From the NCBI GenBank assembly GCA_945860955.1, contig CAMATH010000022.1:1-64000 (forward strand): DNA of 64,000 bases. The letters are read 5' to 3'. Origin of the DNA: Planctomicrobium piriforme (GTDB lineage Bacteria > Planctomycetota > Planctomycetia > Planctomycetales > Planctomycetaceae). Numbering within the stretch: the first letter of the stretch is position 1; every line of letters begins with the position of its first letter. The position numbers and the translations under genes are program-made. Positions 47,874 to 57,058 of the stretch are shown here, one piece after another. The notes below the pieces were generated by a model. It did no database searches and was not told the origin of the DNA. It worked only from the letters and a program-made list of their open reading frames with translations.

Positions 47874-48217
47874 GGAACAAGGGGCCAGAGAGGGCGGAAG
47901 AGGTCAAACCTCCATCATAACCACCACCACTCGGGTTTCATACGTCTGCGAATTGAGGTCGTGGACTAACGCCCAATGCCACTTACTGACAGTGGCCGAC
48001 AGTCGGCGGTTCCGTTACTCAAATGATTTTCGTTCCAATCGCGTGGAGGTTGCAATCCCACCGAGAATGGGGAAGAATGTTTCACCCTCCAGGATCTGCC
48101 CGATGGGACCGCCGGAAATGTGTTTCCGAGACGCCGTCCTGCTCCTCGGTATACTGCGATCAATCTCAATGACGCATTCTGTATTTCGGGGGTGAGATTC
48201 CGGGTTGTCAAAAGTGG
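47874..48217. other. Divergent intergenic region upstream of the NRPS gene
   Basis: The 344 bases between the U32 gene and the NRPS gene must carry both promoters. I see a small perfect palindrome (listed separately) and no gene. Confidence 0.6.
47995..48007. promoter_or_regulatory. Short perfect palindrome, possible operator
   Basis: GCCGAC and GTCGGC are separated by one base, about 210 bases upstream of the NRPS start, immediately beside the small hairpin CCACT...AGTGG. The evidence is symmetry only. Confidence 0.3.
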
Positions 48218-51200
48218 TTGTCCGTGACTCAGACTGCCACGAAGACTCTTCAGACTCCAACACCGCACGGCGAGCCAAATCTCTTGGATTCCTGCCCCCG
48301 ATTGCTTTTACCCACCGATTCGCCCCGAGGAGTCGAAAATGGTGGAGAGACCGCGTACTTTGACTTCGACTGGGTTTTCGACCGGACACAATTCGGCCTG
48401 GGGGACTCGTCACCGTTCGCGATCACTCTCTCGGCCTATGCCGTGTTGTTATACCGGTACACCGGCCAGCAGGACTTTCAAGTTGCCTGTTCACTACGAG
48501 AAGAAAACCCGCGGAATTCCGATGACCCTGGTCAGGTGCGCCACTGTGGCGTCGTGAGATTGCAACCCCAGTCCACGAAATCATTTCGCCAGTTACTCGG
48601 TGAGACGCGAGTTGTGGAGTCGGCACTGCGAATTGGTGGTTTCAGCGGATCGACAACTCAGGACGGTGAGAACTCTCCATCGAATCCCGGAAGTCCAGCC
48701 CGATCCTGCGAAGTGGCGTTTGTTCTGTCGGGTACCGACTCCGACTGCCTCGCAGCAGGCGAGGACATGGTTACACACGATCTTTTCGCCGGCATAGGCG
48801 TCGAATTGGCGCTGGAACTGGTTCCGAACCGATCGGGATTCCGTGGTCGAATCAGGTACCGGCGGAAATTGTGGTGTCGCGACTCAATCGCGCGACTTTG
48901 GGGGAATTTTCAGACTCTGGTCGAGGAAGCGACGGCAAACCCCGACCAATTGGTCTCGCGACTACCAATTCTGACATCCGCAGAACGACGCCAACTCCTG
49001 GTCGACTGGAATCAATCGTCCGCGCCGTATCCCACGATGCGCTGTGTTCATCACGTGTTTGAAGCGGTCGTGGAACGAGTCCCCAACGCGACCGCCATCG
49101 TCTGCGGCGACTCGATGTTGAGTTACCAGGACCTGAACGCTCAATCGAATCGACTGGCCCGGTACCTTGTATCCCGGGGAGTGCGTTCTGGTGATTTGGT
49201 CGCGGTTTGCCTTGAGAAGACCCCCGAGCTGATCGTGTCGATTCTGGCGATTCTGAAGGCGGGGGCCGCCTATCTCCCGCTTGACGCCGATTTCCCCCAC
49301 CGGCGTTTGGCGACAATGGTCCAAGACGCGCGGCCAATCGTACTGATCACTTCCAATCGCCAGTCCGCGAAATTGGTCGATCTCGACGTCCCGTTTGTTT
49401 GGCTGCATGAGGACGCACTCCGGATTGCTGAAGGTGACACCCACAATCTGGAAATGAACGGATCGCCAGAATCCGTCGCGTACGTCATGTATACCTCCGG
49501 ATCGTCGGGGATCCCCAAGGGGGTCGAGGTACTCCATCGGGGTATCACCCGGCTGTTTTGCGGGACGAACTATGCGGAATTCGCCCCGTCCCAGCGAATC
49601 GCACAGTTGGCACCCATTTCGTTTGACGCGTCAACGTTCGAAATCTGGGGGGCGCTCCTCAACGGTGGCTGCTCCGTGCTGATACCACCGGATGTCGCCT
49701 CTGATTTTGCCGAACTGGAGAAGTCCTTCACCCGGCATCGCGTGAAAACGGTGTGGCTGACGGCATCGTTGTTTAACGCGATCATTGACGAACGCCCGGA
49801 GACGCTTCGCGGCATGTCGCAGATTCTGACCGGTGGCGAGTCGCTCTCGGTTCGACATGTGCGACGCGCACTGGAATTTCTGGGGACTGAAACGAGACTG
49901 ATCAACGGCTACGGACCGACGGAAAACACGACGTTCACCTGCTGCCATTCGATTCCGAACGCACCAAGCGCCGACGCGGTTTCAGTACCGATCGGCCGAC
50001 CGATCGTCAACACGCAGGTCTATCTTCTCGACGCACAACGCCAGCTCGTGCCCATCGGTGTCTCCGGGGAACTTTACACCGGGGGAGCCGGGGTGGCCCG
50101 CGGTTACCTGAACCGCCCGGAATTGACGGCGGAGAAATTCGTCGACAATCCGTTCGATGAATCTCCCGGATCGAAACTCTATCGTACCGGCGATATCTGT
50201 CGTTGGCGCGCGGACGGGGAGATCGAGTTTCTGGGACGTGCCGACCGGCAGATCAAACTCCGCGGATTCCGCATCGAACCGGGCGAGATCGAGTCGCGAA
50301 TGTGTGAGCATCCCGCCGTCGCACAGGGGATCGTCGTTCTGCGCGACGATCGTCCCGGAGATCCGCGACTGGTCGCGTATTTCGTCCGTTCACAGGGAGC
50401 GACGCGCATCGACCACGCCGAATTGACGCGCTACCTGCGGGACCGCGTTCCCGAGTTCATGGTCCCCTCGCGATTTATCGAACTGCGGAAGTTCGAACTC
50501 AGCGCCAATGGAAAATTGGACCGCAGTCAGTTGCCCCCCCCGGGTAGATCGAGGCCCGAACTTTCGACAGACTTTGTCCCCCCCCGCAATGCCGTCGAAG
50601 CGGCGTTGGTTCCCGTTTGGGAAGATCTTCTGGGTCTGGATGGCATCGGCATTCATGACAATTTCTTCGAGTTGGGGGGGACTTCCCTCACCGCGATGCA
50701 GTTGCTTTCGCGGGCGATTGGTGGTTTTGACACCCGGGTCTCGGTCCGCACGTTTTTCGAAGGTCCGACGATCGCGGATTTCGCGGCGCGGATTCAATTG
50801 GTTCGTGGTGGTCCCGAATCGGAAGAGACATCAGAGATTTCAATCGTCGATCGCACGGGATCGATGAAAATTCCATTGTCGGCAGGACAGCGGAGTTTGT
50901 GGTTTCTCGATCAACTCGAGAAAGCGAGTTGCGCCTACAATCTGCCCCGTTCGGTGCGAATTCGTGGAGACCTCGACAATGAAGCGTTGCGCCGGGCATG
51001 CGAATTTCTCGTGCATCGCCATGCGGCGCTTCGGACAGTCTTTCGCCCCGACAAGGCGGGTGATCCGGTTCAGATCATCTTGCCGCCTGGCCGATTCGAA
51101 ATTCCAGGCGAAGACCTGCGAAACGTCGTCCCTACCGAACGCGAAGCGTTGGCGGCGACACGCACGGAATTTGAGTCGCGCAAACCGTTTGATTTGAATG

Positions 51201-54200
51201 GCGACCTCATGCTGAGAGCCGCGTTGCTGCGGACCACGGATGCCGACTCCCTGCTGTTGCTGACGGTTCACCACATCGCCGCCGACGGCTGGTCGATGAA
51301 CATCCTGTGGCGGGAGTTGAGCGCCGCCTATGACGCCTACTCCCAGGGGGGGACTCCGTCGCTGCCTGAGCTGAGAATTCAGTACGCGGACTATGCCGTC
51401 TGGCAACGCGACCAACAGGACGGCGAGCGTCGAATCCGACTCATTGGGTACTGGAAGCAAAAACTTGCCGGACTGGAAACTCTGGCGTTTCCCACGGACC
51501 GACCGCGCCCGTCCACTCAGTCCTCGCACGGCGCCGCGGTCGCGTTCTCGATTCCCGGGGAACTCGCGGAGCGACTCAGCGCTCTCTCGCGATCCGTGCG
51601 GGCCACTCTCAATATGACTCTGCTGGCGGCGTTTCAAGTTCTGTTGGCGCGATATAGCGGCCAACAGGATCTCGCCGTCGGTGTCCCCAGCGCGGGTCGG
51701 AGTCGCGAAGAATTGGAAAGCCTGATCGGATTTTTCGTGAATATGCTCGTACTCCGCGCGGACTTGACAGGCGAGCCTTCGTTCCACCAATTCCTGGCGC
51801 AGGTTCGCGAGACGGCGCTGGAAGCGTACGACCACCAGGATTTGCCGTTTGATTCCCTTGTGGAGTCGCTGCAGCCGGACCGCCAGCCGGGGTGCAATCC
51901 GCTGTTTCAAACATCGTTCCAACTGTTCGATCACCTGGAGGTGGGGCCCTCACTGGCGGGCGTTGATGCGCAAATCACCTCGGAACCCGAGACCGGCGTG
52001 CGCATCGATCTGGAAATGCATCTGTGGCGGCAGTCGGACCGGATCCAGGGAAGTTTGAACTATCGCCCGGAATTATTCGACGCCTCGACAATTGAGCGGT
52101 TCGCGGGTCACTACCTGACGCTCCTAAAGGGCATCGTTGACGACCCCGACTCGTCCGTCTGGCAGTTGCCGCTCCTGACACATCCCGAACGACGTCAACT
52201 GCTGTTTGACTGGAATCACACAACAGTCGAAATCCCCTTAGAACAGGGAATCCATGATCTGTTCGCGGAACAGGCCCGCCAAACCCCGACGGCCGTCGCG
52301 GTGGAAGCCGATGACCGCGTCGTGAGTTACCAGGAACTCAATGCACAGGCGAACTTATTGGCGCGACGGATTTCCGAGTTGGGTGTGGTTCCGGGAGACA
52401 TCGTCGGAATCTGCATGGGGCGGTCGCCGGAAATGATCGCGGCGCTCTTGGCGATCTTGAAATCCGGTGGTGCCTATTTGCCGTTGGACGCCACCCTTCC
52501 CATGGCGCGGCTGTCGATCCTGGCAGCCGACTCGCGACCACGGTTGATTTTGACCGACCGGTCGCGATTTTCGAGCTTGTCGCCACTGGGGATTCCGTTG
52601 CACGTTCCCGAGCGGGATTGGTCCGTCGCGACGAACTCCGTGGAGAATTCGTCCGCTGGAACTTCCCGAGAAAACCAACCGGAGCGTGCCGCGTACGTCA
52701 TGTACACCTCCGGTTCAACCGGAACACCAAAAGGTGTGGTTGTCCCCCACCGCGCAGTCATCCGGCTGGTGCGGGGAGTCGACTACGCACGGCTCGATTC
52801 CTCCTCGCGAGTCGTTCAACTTGGGCCGTTGTCGTTTGACGCGTCGACGTTTGAGATTTGGGGTCCGCTTCTCAACGGGGGATGTCTCCTGCTCCCCCCT
52901 GACGGTCCGTCCGATTTTGGAGAATTGGAGAGATTCTTCGCGAAACATCGGGTTCAGACTGTCTGGCTGACCGCGGCGCTGTTCAATGCGATCGTCGATG
53001 AACGACCGCAGATGTTGCGTGGTGTCTCGCAAATCCTGACGGGGGGCGAAGCCCTGTCTGTGCCGCATGTCCGCCGGGCATTTGATCGGCTGGACGGTGA
53101 GACTCGACTGATCAACGGCTATGGTCCGACGGAGAACACCACATTCACCTGCTGCCACACGATTTCACCGACGCTCGATGCGCGCACCGTTTCCGTTCCG
53201 ATTGGTCGACCGATCGCCAATACCCGGGTCTACCTGCTCGATTCCCACTGTCAACCTGTTCCAGTCGGCGTGGTCGGGGAACTTTATACCGGTGGGGCAG
53301 GGGTCGCGCTGGGTTATCTGAATCAATCAGAATTGACCGCGGAGCGATTCATCCCAAACCCGATCGAGGGGACTCCGCGGGAGACCCTTTATCGCACGGG
53401 AGATCTGTGCCGATGGCGGGTTGACGGTACGATCGAATTCATCGGACGGGTCGATCAACAGATCAAATTGCGGGGTTTTCGCATTGAGCCCGGGGAGATC
53501 GAGACCGCATTGTGCGGCCATGTGTCGGTGGGGCAAGCGTTCGTCATGTTGCGGGAGGATCACCCGGGAGACAGGCGACTGGTCGCCTATTGCACGCCAT
53601 CCGATCCCCGGCGCGCCATCAATTCGGACGAACTCGTCACGTTTCTGAAGGAGACCCTGCCCGACTTCATGATTCCCTCAACCATCATCGGGTTGTCGAC
53701 GCTGCCGCGAAACATCAACGGCAAGATCGACCGCGGGGAGTTGCCACTCCCTCCCGATCGCGCTTCCGATCCGCGGACCGGGGACTTGCCTCGAAATCCG
53801 GTGGAGGCCACTCTGGTTCAAATCTGGAAACAACTGCTTGGGACGCAATCCCTGGGGATTCACGATTCCTTTTTCGAGCTCGGTGGAAACTCACTGCTCG
53901 CGATGCGTCTGGTTGGGGAAATTGAGCGACATTTCCAAAAGCGGCTTCCGGTCGCATTGCTGTTTCAGCACGGAACGGTGTTTGAAATCGCGCGCGTTCT
54001 GGGGCGTCCCGACCAGAGCCGACCGGCGTCCGTTGTCGTCGTTCAGCCGGGGGACCGGAATCGGCGAGGTCTCTTTTTGTTGCCCTCCATGGGGGGCGAG
54101 CTCCTCGATTTCACCCGTGTGATCGGTCACATTGATTCCTCAATTCCCATCTGGGGCATCCAACCTGGACTCTCTCCCGAAACCACCGATCGCTTCGACA

Positions 54201-54916
54201 GTTTTCGAACATTCGCGAGCTGGTTCGTGGCGGCCCTGCGGGAGTTTCAACCGCACTGCCCGTTTGCACTGGCTGGTTATTCATTCGGCGGAATGCTGGC
54301 CTATGAGGTCGCCAGTCAACTGATCGAGCTCGGGGAGACGGTGGATCTTCTGACGATCATCGACGCGGGTCCAGCCCCTCGGGCCGTCAAACGGAATCGG
54401 CTGGATCCACTGAGACAAATCGGCCGGATCGCGTCGAATGTTCCAAATTGGCTCCGTGACGACGTCTTCCAGACTTCTCCCCAGCGGTTCATCGTACGGG
54501 CGCGACGGTTCGTTCGGGCTCTCGTGCGACGCCTTTCGCGACGGGTACGAAATCGCGCCGATCTGCTGGAATTGGAGGACATTCGCGAAGTCGCACGAAT
54601 CTCGACGCAGAATCTGGCGCTTCGTCGCAAGCTGTTTCGCGAGTTTCAACTGCACCGTCCCGCGCCGGCCCCGGTTCGAATTGTGTTGCTGCGGGCGAGA
54701 ACACGCCCATTGCTCTCGGGAGCCCCACCCGACTTGAATTGGGAGCCGTTCGCCCGCGAAGGAGTCGAAATCATCGAACTACCATCGGACCATTTTCAAC
54801 TGATGAAGGAACCGACCGCTGCGCTCGTCGCACAGGAACTCGAACGCAGGGTTCGGGAACTCGCTCCGGGAGCGACCAGCGGACCCACCAATGAGGGATC
54901 TGAGAAGATCCCGTGA
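48218..54916 (+). CDS. Dimodular non-ribosomal peptide synthetase with truncated starter condensation domain and thioesterase
   Basis: The order of domains is: C-terminal lobe of a condensation domain only (residues ~20-235, no HHxxxDG); A1 (~252-790, YVMYTSGSSG near 422); carrier T1 (Ser823 in ELGGTS); full C (~887-1310, HHIAADG at 1018-1024); A2 (~1320-1860, YVMYTSGSTG near 1493); carrier T2 (Ser1892 in ELGGNS); thioesterase (Ser2022 in GYSFGG, Asp2049, His2192). Reading the A-domain pocket positions gives the same code in both modules, D-A-F-W-L-G-G-T-F-K, close to valine-type codes. A dipeptide or diketopiperazine-type product is therefore possible. The start is TTG at 48218 or GTG at 48224. 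No phosphopantetheinyl transferase, MbtH, transporter or tailoring gene adjoins it. Confidence 0.92.
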   Translation: MSVTQTATKTLQTPTPHGEPNLLDSCPRLLLPTDSPRGVENGGETAYFDFDWVFDRTQFGLGDSSPFAITLSAYAVLLYRYTGQQDFQVACSLREENPRNSDDPGQVRHCGVVRLQPQSTKSFRQLLGETRVVESALRIGGFSGSTTQDGENSPSNPGSPARSCEVAFVLSGTDSDCLAAGEDMVTHDLFAGIGVELALELVPNRSGFRGRIRYRRKLWCRDSIARLWGNFQTLVEEATANPDQLVSRLPILTSAERRQLLVDWNQSSAPYPTMRCVHHVFEAVVERVPNATAIVCGDSMLSYQDLNAQSNRLARYLVSRGVRSGDLVAVCLEKTPELIVSILAILKAGAAYLPLDADFPHRRLATMVQDARPIVLITSNRQSAKLVDLDVPFVWLHEDALRIAEGDTHNLEMNGSPESVAYVMYTSGSSGIPKGVEVLHRGITRLFCGTNYAEFAPSQRIAQLAPISFDASTFEIWGALLNGGCSVLIPPDVASDFAELEKSFTRHRVKTVWLTASLFNAIIDERPETLRGMSQILTGGESLSVRHVRRALEFLGTETRLINGYGPTENTTFTCCHSIPNAPSADAVSVPIGRPIVNTQVYLLDAQRQLVPIGVSGELYTGGAGVARGYLNRPELTAEKFVDNPFDESPGSKLYRTGDICRWRADGEIEFLGRADRQIKLRGFRIEPGEIESRMCEHPAVAQGIVVLRDDRPGDPRLVAYFVRSQGATRIDHAELTRYLRDRVPEFMVPSRFIELRKFELSANGKLDRSQLPPPGRSRPELSTDFVPPRNAVEAALVPVWEDLLGLDGIGIHDNFFELGGTSLTAMQLLSRAIGGFDTRVSVRTFFEGPTIADFAARIQLVRGGPESEETSEISIVDRTGSMKIPLSAGQRSLWFLDQLEKASCAYNLPRSVRIRGDLDNEALRRACEFLVHRHAALRTVFRPDKAGDPVQIILPPGRFEIPGEDLRNVVPTEREALAATRTEFESRKPFDLNGDLMLRAALLRTTDADSLLLLTVHHIAADGWSMNILWRELSAAYDAYSQGGTPSLPELRIQYADYAVWQRDQQDGERRIRLIGYWKQKLAGLETLAFPTDRPRPSTQSSHGAAVAFSIPGELAERLSALSRSVRATLNMTLLAAFQVLLARYSGQQDLAVGVPSAGRSREELESLIGFFVNMLVLRADLTGEPSFHQFLAQVRETALEAYDHQDLPFDSLVESLQPDRQPGCNPLFQTSFQLFDHLEVGPSLAGVDAQITSEPETGVRIDLEMHLWRQSDRIQGSLNYRPELFDASTIERFAGHYLTLLKGIVDDPDSSVWQLPLLTHPERRQLLFDWNHTTVEIPLEQGIHDLFAEQARQTPTAVAVEADDRVVSYQELNAQANLLARRISELGVVPGDIVGICMGRSPEMIAALLAILKSGGAYLPLDATLPMARLSILAADSRPRLILTDRSRFSSLSPLGIPLHVPERDWSVATNSVENSSAGTSRENQPERAAYVMYTSGSTGTPKGVVVPHRAVIRLVRGVDYARLDSSSRVVQLGPLSFDASTFEIWGPLLNGGCLLLPPDGPSDFGELERFFAKHRVQTVWLTAALFNAIVDERPQMLRGVSQILTGGEALSVPHVRRAFDRLDGETRLINGYGPTENTTFTCCHTISPTLDARTVSVPIGRPIANTRVYLLDSHCQPVPVGVVGELYTGGAGVALGYLNQSELTAERFIPNPIEGTPRETLYRTGDLCRWRVDGTIEFIGRVDQQIKLRGFRIEPGEIETALCGHVSVGQAFVMLREDHPGDRRLVAYCTPSDPRRAINSDELVTFLKETLPDFMIPSTIIGLSTLPRNINGKIDRGELPLPPDRASDPRTGDLPRNPVEATLVQIWKQLLGTQSLGIHDSFFELGGNSLLAMRLVGEIERHFQKRLPVALLFQHGTVFEIARVLGRPDQSRPASVVVVQPGDRNRRGLFLLPSMGGELLDFTRVIGHIDSSIPIWGIQPGLSPETTDRFDSFRTFASWFVAALREFQPHCPFALAGYSFGGMLAYEVASQLIELGETVDLLTIIDAGPAPRAVKRNRLDPLRQIGRIASNVPNWLRDDVFQTSPQRFIVRARRFVRALVRRLSRRVRNRADLLELEDIREVARISTQNLALRRKLFREFQLHRPAPAPVRIVLLRARTRPLLSGAPPDLNWEPFAREGVEIIELPSDHFQLMKEPTAALVAQELERRVRELAPGATSGPTNEGSEKIP

Positions 54917-55079
54917 AACTTCGGAAAAATGTGAGAAGTACGAGCGAAAGTCACTGCGTGACATCACTCGCCTTCTGCGATTTTCATTAAATTCAACCTC
55001 GCGATTGTCACCAAACTGTTCCTCGAAATTCTGGTCTAGCGCGTGCGTTCGGCCAAGGGAGAGAAGGTTGAAGTCGGCG

Positions 55080-56993
55080 ATGGACACGAACGACGGTTTG
55101 GGACTCGACAGCGCGGATATTGAACTCGTTCTGGATGAGCTGTCCGCGATTCGGAAAGAGATGGCCGAGGGGCCTGCGGGAGAGCAATCGCGACTGGCCA
55201 GGGTTCACCCGAATTATCAGCTCAGCGCGCGAAATCTGCTCCACTACATGGTGCTTCGACGTCGCGACCTGCGGCCGTTGCAGCTTCGACTGGCGGCACT
55301 CGGGCTATCGTCTTTGGGACGGGCCGAGTCGCATGTGTTGGCGACGGTTGACGCGGTGCTGGGTGCCCTGCGCCGCCTGGTCAACCACCCGGCTCAGCCC
55401 CCTGTTGAGGTGCATGATGTCGTCGATTTCACGAAAGGGCGACACCTGTTGACCGAGCATACCGAAGCGTTGTTCGGTCCAGAGCCTGCCAGTCGCCGCG
55501 TTCGGATCATGGTCACGCTGCCGAGCGAGGCGGCCGAAGATTCCCTGCTCGTTCATCAACTGCTGCAACACGGAATGGATTGTCTTCGAATCAATTGCGC
55601 CCATGACGACTCGGCGGCCTGGTTGCGAATGATCCAGCATCTGCGGAAGGCCGAGCAAACCTTGGGGCGGCGCTGCCGGGTCGTCATGGATCTGGCCGGT
55701 CCCAAGTTGCGAACCGGGCCGCTTGAGCCGGGGCCTGCGGTGGTGCGAATTCGCCCCGATCGCGACCCCCTGGGTCGGGTCACCGTTCCGGAGCGCGTTT
55801 GGTTGACGGCAGTCGAGTCCCCGCAAGTGGCTCCCACGCCCGTAGGGGTCAGGTTGCCTGTGCCGGGAGAGTGGCTGACACGAATGGCTCCTGGCGACCG
55901 CGTGAAATTCCTGGATGCTCGCGGCTCCAAGCGGTCGATGACGATCGTCGACGTGACCCACGGCGGCTGCTGGGCGGAAGCGAGCGCGACGGCGTACATC
56001 GTGCCCGGTACCATCCTGCGACATGAACCGGAAGTCGCCACCGAAAAGGAGTACCTCGCCCGAGTCGGCGAGCTGCCATGTGGCGAGAACGCGATTCTGC
56101 TCAAGCCGGGAGACGTGTTGATTCTTACGCGGGATCTTCAACCGGGTCGGTCGGCGACTCACGACGGTATCGGGCAAGTCCTGACGCCCGCGACGGTTGG
56201 TTGCACAATTCCCGAGGTATTTGAGGACGTTCTCCCGGGGGAATCGATCTGGTTTGACGATGGGAAGATTGGTGGTGTCGTTGAAAAGGTGGAGGCCGCG
56301 CGCGTTTTGGTGCGAATCACCCAGGCGCGACCAGAGGGTGACAAGCTGCGAGCCGACAAGGGGATCAATCTCCCGGAAAGTGACCTCAAGCTGGCTGCCA
56401 TGACCGATAAAGACCGCGAGGATCTGGTCTTCGCGGTCCAGCACGCCGACGTCGTCGAGTTGTCGTTCGCGAACACCGCCCAGGATGTGCTGGCATTGCG
56501 TGAGCAACTGATCCGTCTGGGAGACCGCCAACCGGCGATCGTCCTCAAAATCGAAACACGCCGCGGCTTCGAAAACCTGCCCGATATGTTGCTGACGGCG
56601 ATGCAGTCGCCGTGTTGTGGGGTGATGATCGCCCGGGGCGATCTCGCCGTCGAAGCGGGGTTCGAACGCCTCGCGGAGATTCAGGAAGAGATTCTGTGGA
56701 TGTGCGAGGCGGCACACGTCCCCGTGATCTGGGCGACCCAGGTTCTCGAAAGGCTGGCAAAAGACGGGATTCCTTCACGTGCCGAGATTACCGACGCGGC
56801 GATGGGGGAGCGTGCCGAGTGTGTCATGCTCAACAAAGGACCGCATGTCGTCACCGCGGTCCGAATGCTGGACGGAATTCTGACCCGCATGCAGGCGCAT
56901 CATGTCAAAAACCGGTCCATGCTGCGGGAATTGCGGATGGCGCATCTGCTGTCCGCGCCGATCGAGAACGATACTCAGTGCGGCGGAAAATAG
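55080..56993 (+). CDS. Pyruvate-kinase-like protein with expanded B domain and no C-terminal regulatory domain
   Basis: Pyruvate kinase motifs are visible: MDLAGPKLRTG, the lysine/glutamate pair in VLKIET, IARGDLAVE, WATQVLE and PSRAE. About 105 residues of helical sequence precede the barrel. The B-domain segment between KLRTG and VLKIET is far longer than usual, and the usual C-terminal allosteric domain is absent, the protein ending soon after LNKGPHVVTAVRMLDG. The start is set at 55080, where GGGAGAGAAGG precedes the ATG; the longer frame adds 63 residues. It could still transfer phosphate between PEP and ADP, or act on another enol phosphate. Confidence 0.8.
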   Translation: MDTNDGLGLDSADIELVLDELSAIRKEMAEGPAGEQSRLARVHPNYQLSARNLLHYMVLRRRDLRPLQLRLAALGLSSLGRAESHVLATVDAVLGALRRLVNHPAQPPVEVHDVVDFTKGRHLLTEHTEALFGPEPASRRVRIMVTLPSEAAEDSLLVHQLLQHGMDCLRINCAHDDSAAWLRMIQHLRKAEQTLGRRCRVVMDLAGPKLRTGPLEPGPAVVRIRPDRDPLGRVTVPERVWLTAVESPQVAPTPVGVRLPVPGEWLTRMAPGDRVKFLDARGSKRSMTIVDVTHGGCWAEASATAYIVPGTILRHEPEVATEKEYLARVGELPCGENAILLKPGDVLILTRDLQPGRSATHDGIGQVLTPATVGCTIPEVFEDVLPGESIWFDDGKIGGVVEKVEAARVLVRITQARPEGDKLRADKGINLPESDLKLAAMTDKDREDLVFAVQHADVVELSFANTAQDVLALREQLIRLGDRQPAIVLKIETRRGFENLPDMLLTAMQSPCCGVMIARGDLAVEAGFERLAEIQEEILWMCEAAHVPVIWATQVLERLAKDGIPSRAEITDAAMGERAECVMLNKGPHVVTAVRMLDGILTRMQAHHVKNRSMLRELRMAHLLSAPIENDTQCGGK

Positions 56994-57005
56994 ATCCTCA
57001 AGTCC

Positions 57006-57054
57006 GAGCCGCGCCCGTCAGGAAGCGGCCATTGGCTACCGCTTCCTGACGGCT
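57006..57054. repeat. Dispersed palindromic element, copy 3 (between convergent genes)
   Basis: The left arm GAGCCGCGCCCGTCAGGAAG is identical to copy 1; the right arm is shortened. A perfect 12-base inner stem (GTCAGGAAGCGG with CCGCTTCCTGAC) remains. It is 13 bases after the pyruvate-kinase-like stop and 5 bases from the convergent kinase stop. Confidence 0.8.
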
Positions 57055-57058
57055 GGTA

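Noticed and set aside
55305-56717. 470-residue minus-strand frame
   Set aside because: Antisense shadow of the pyruvate-kinase-like gene.
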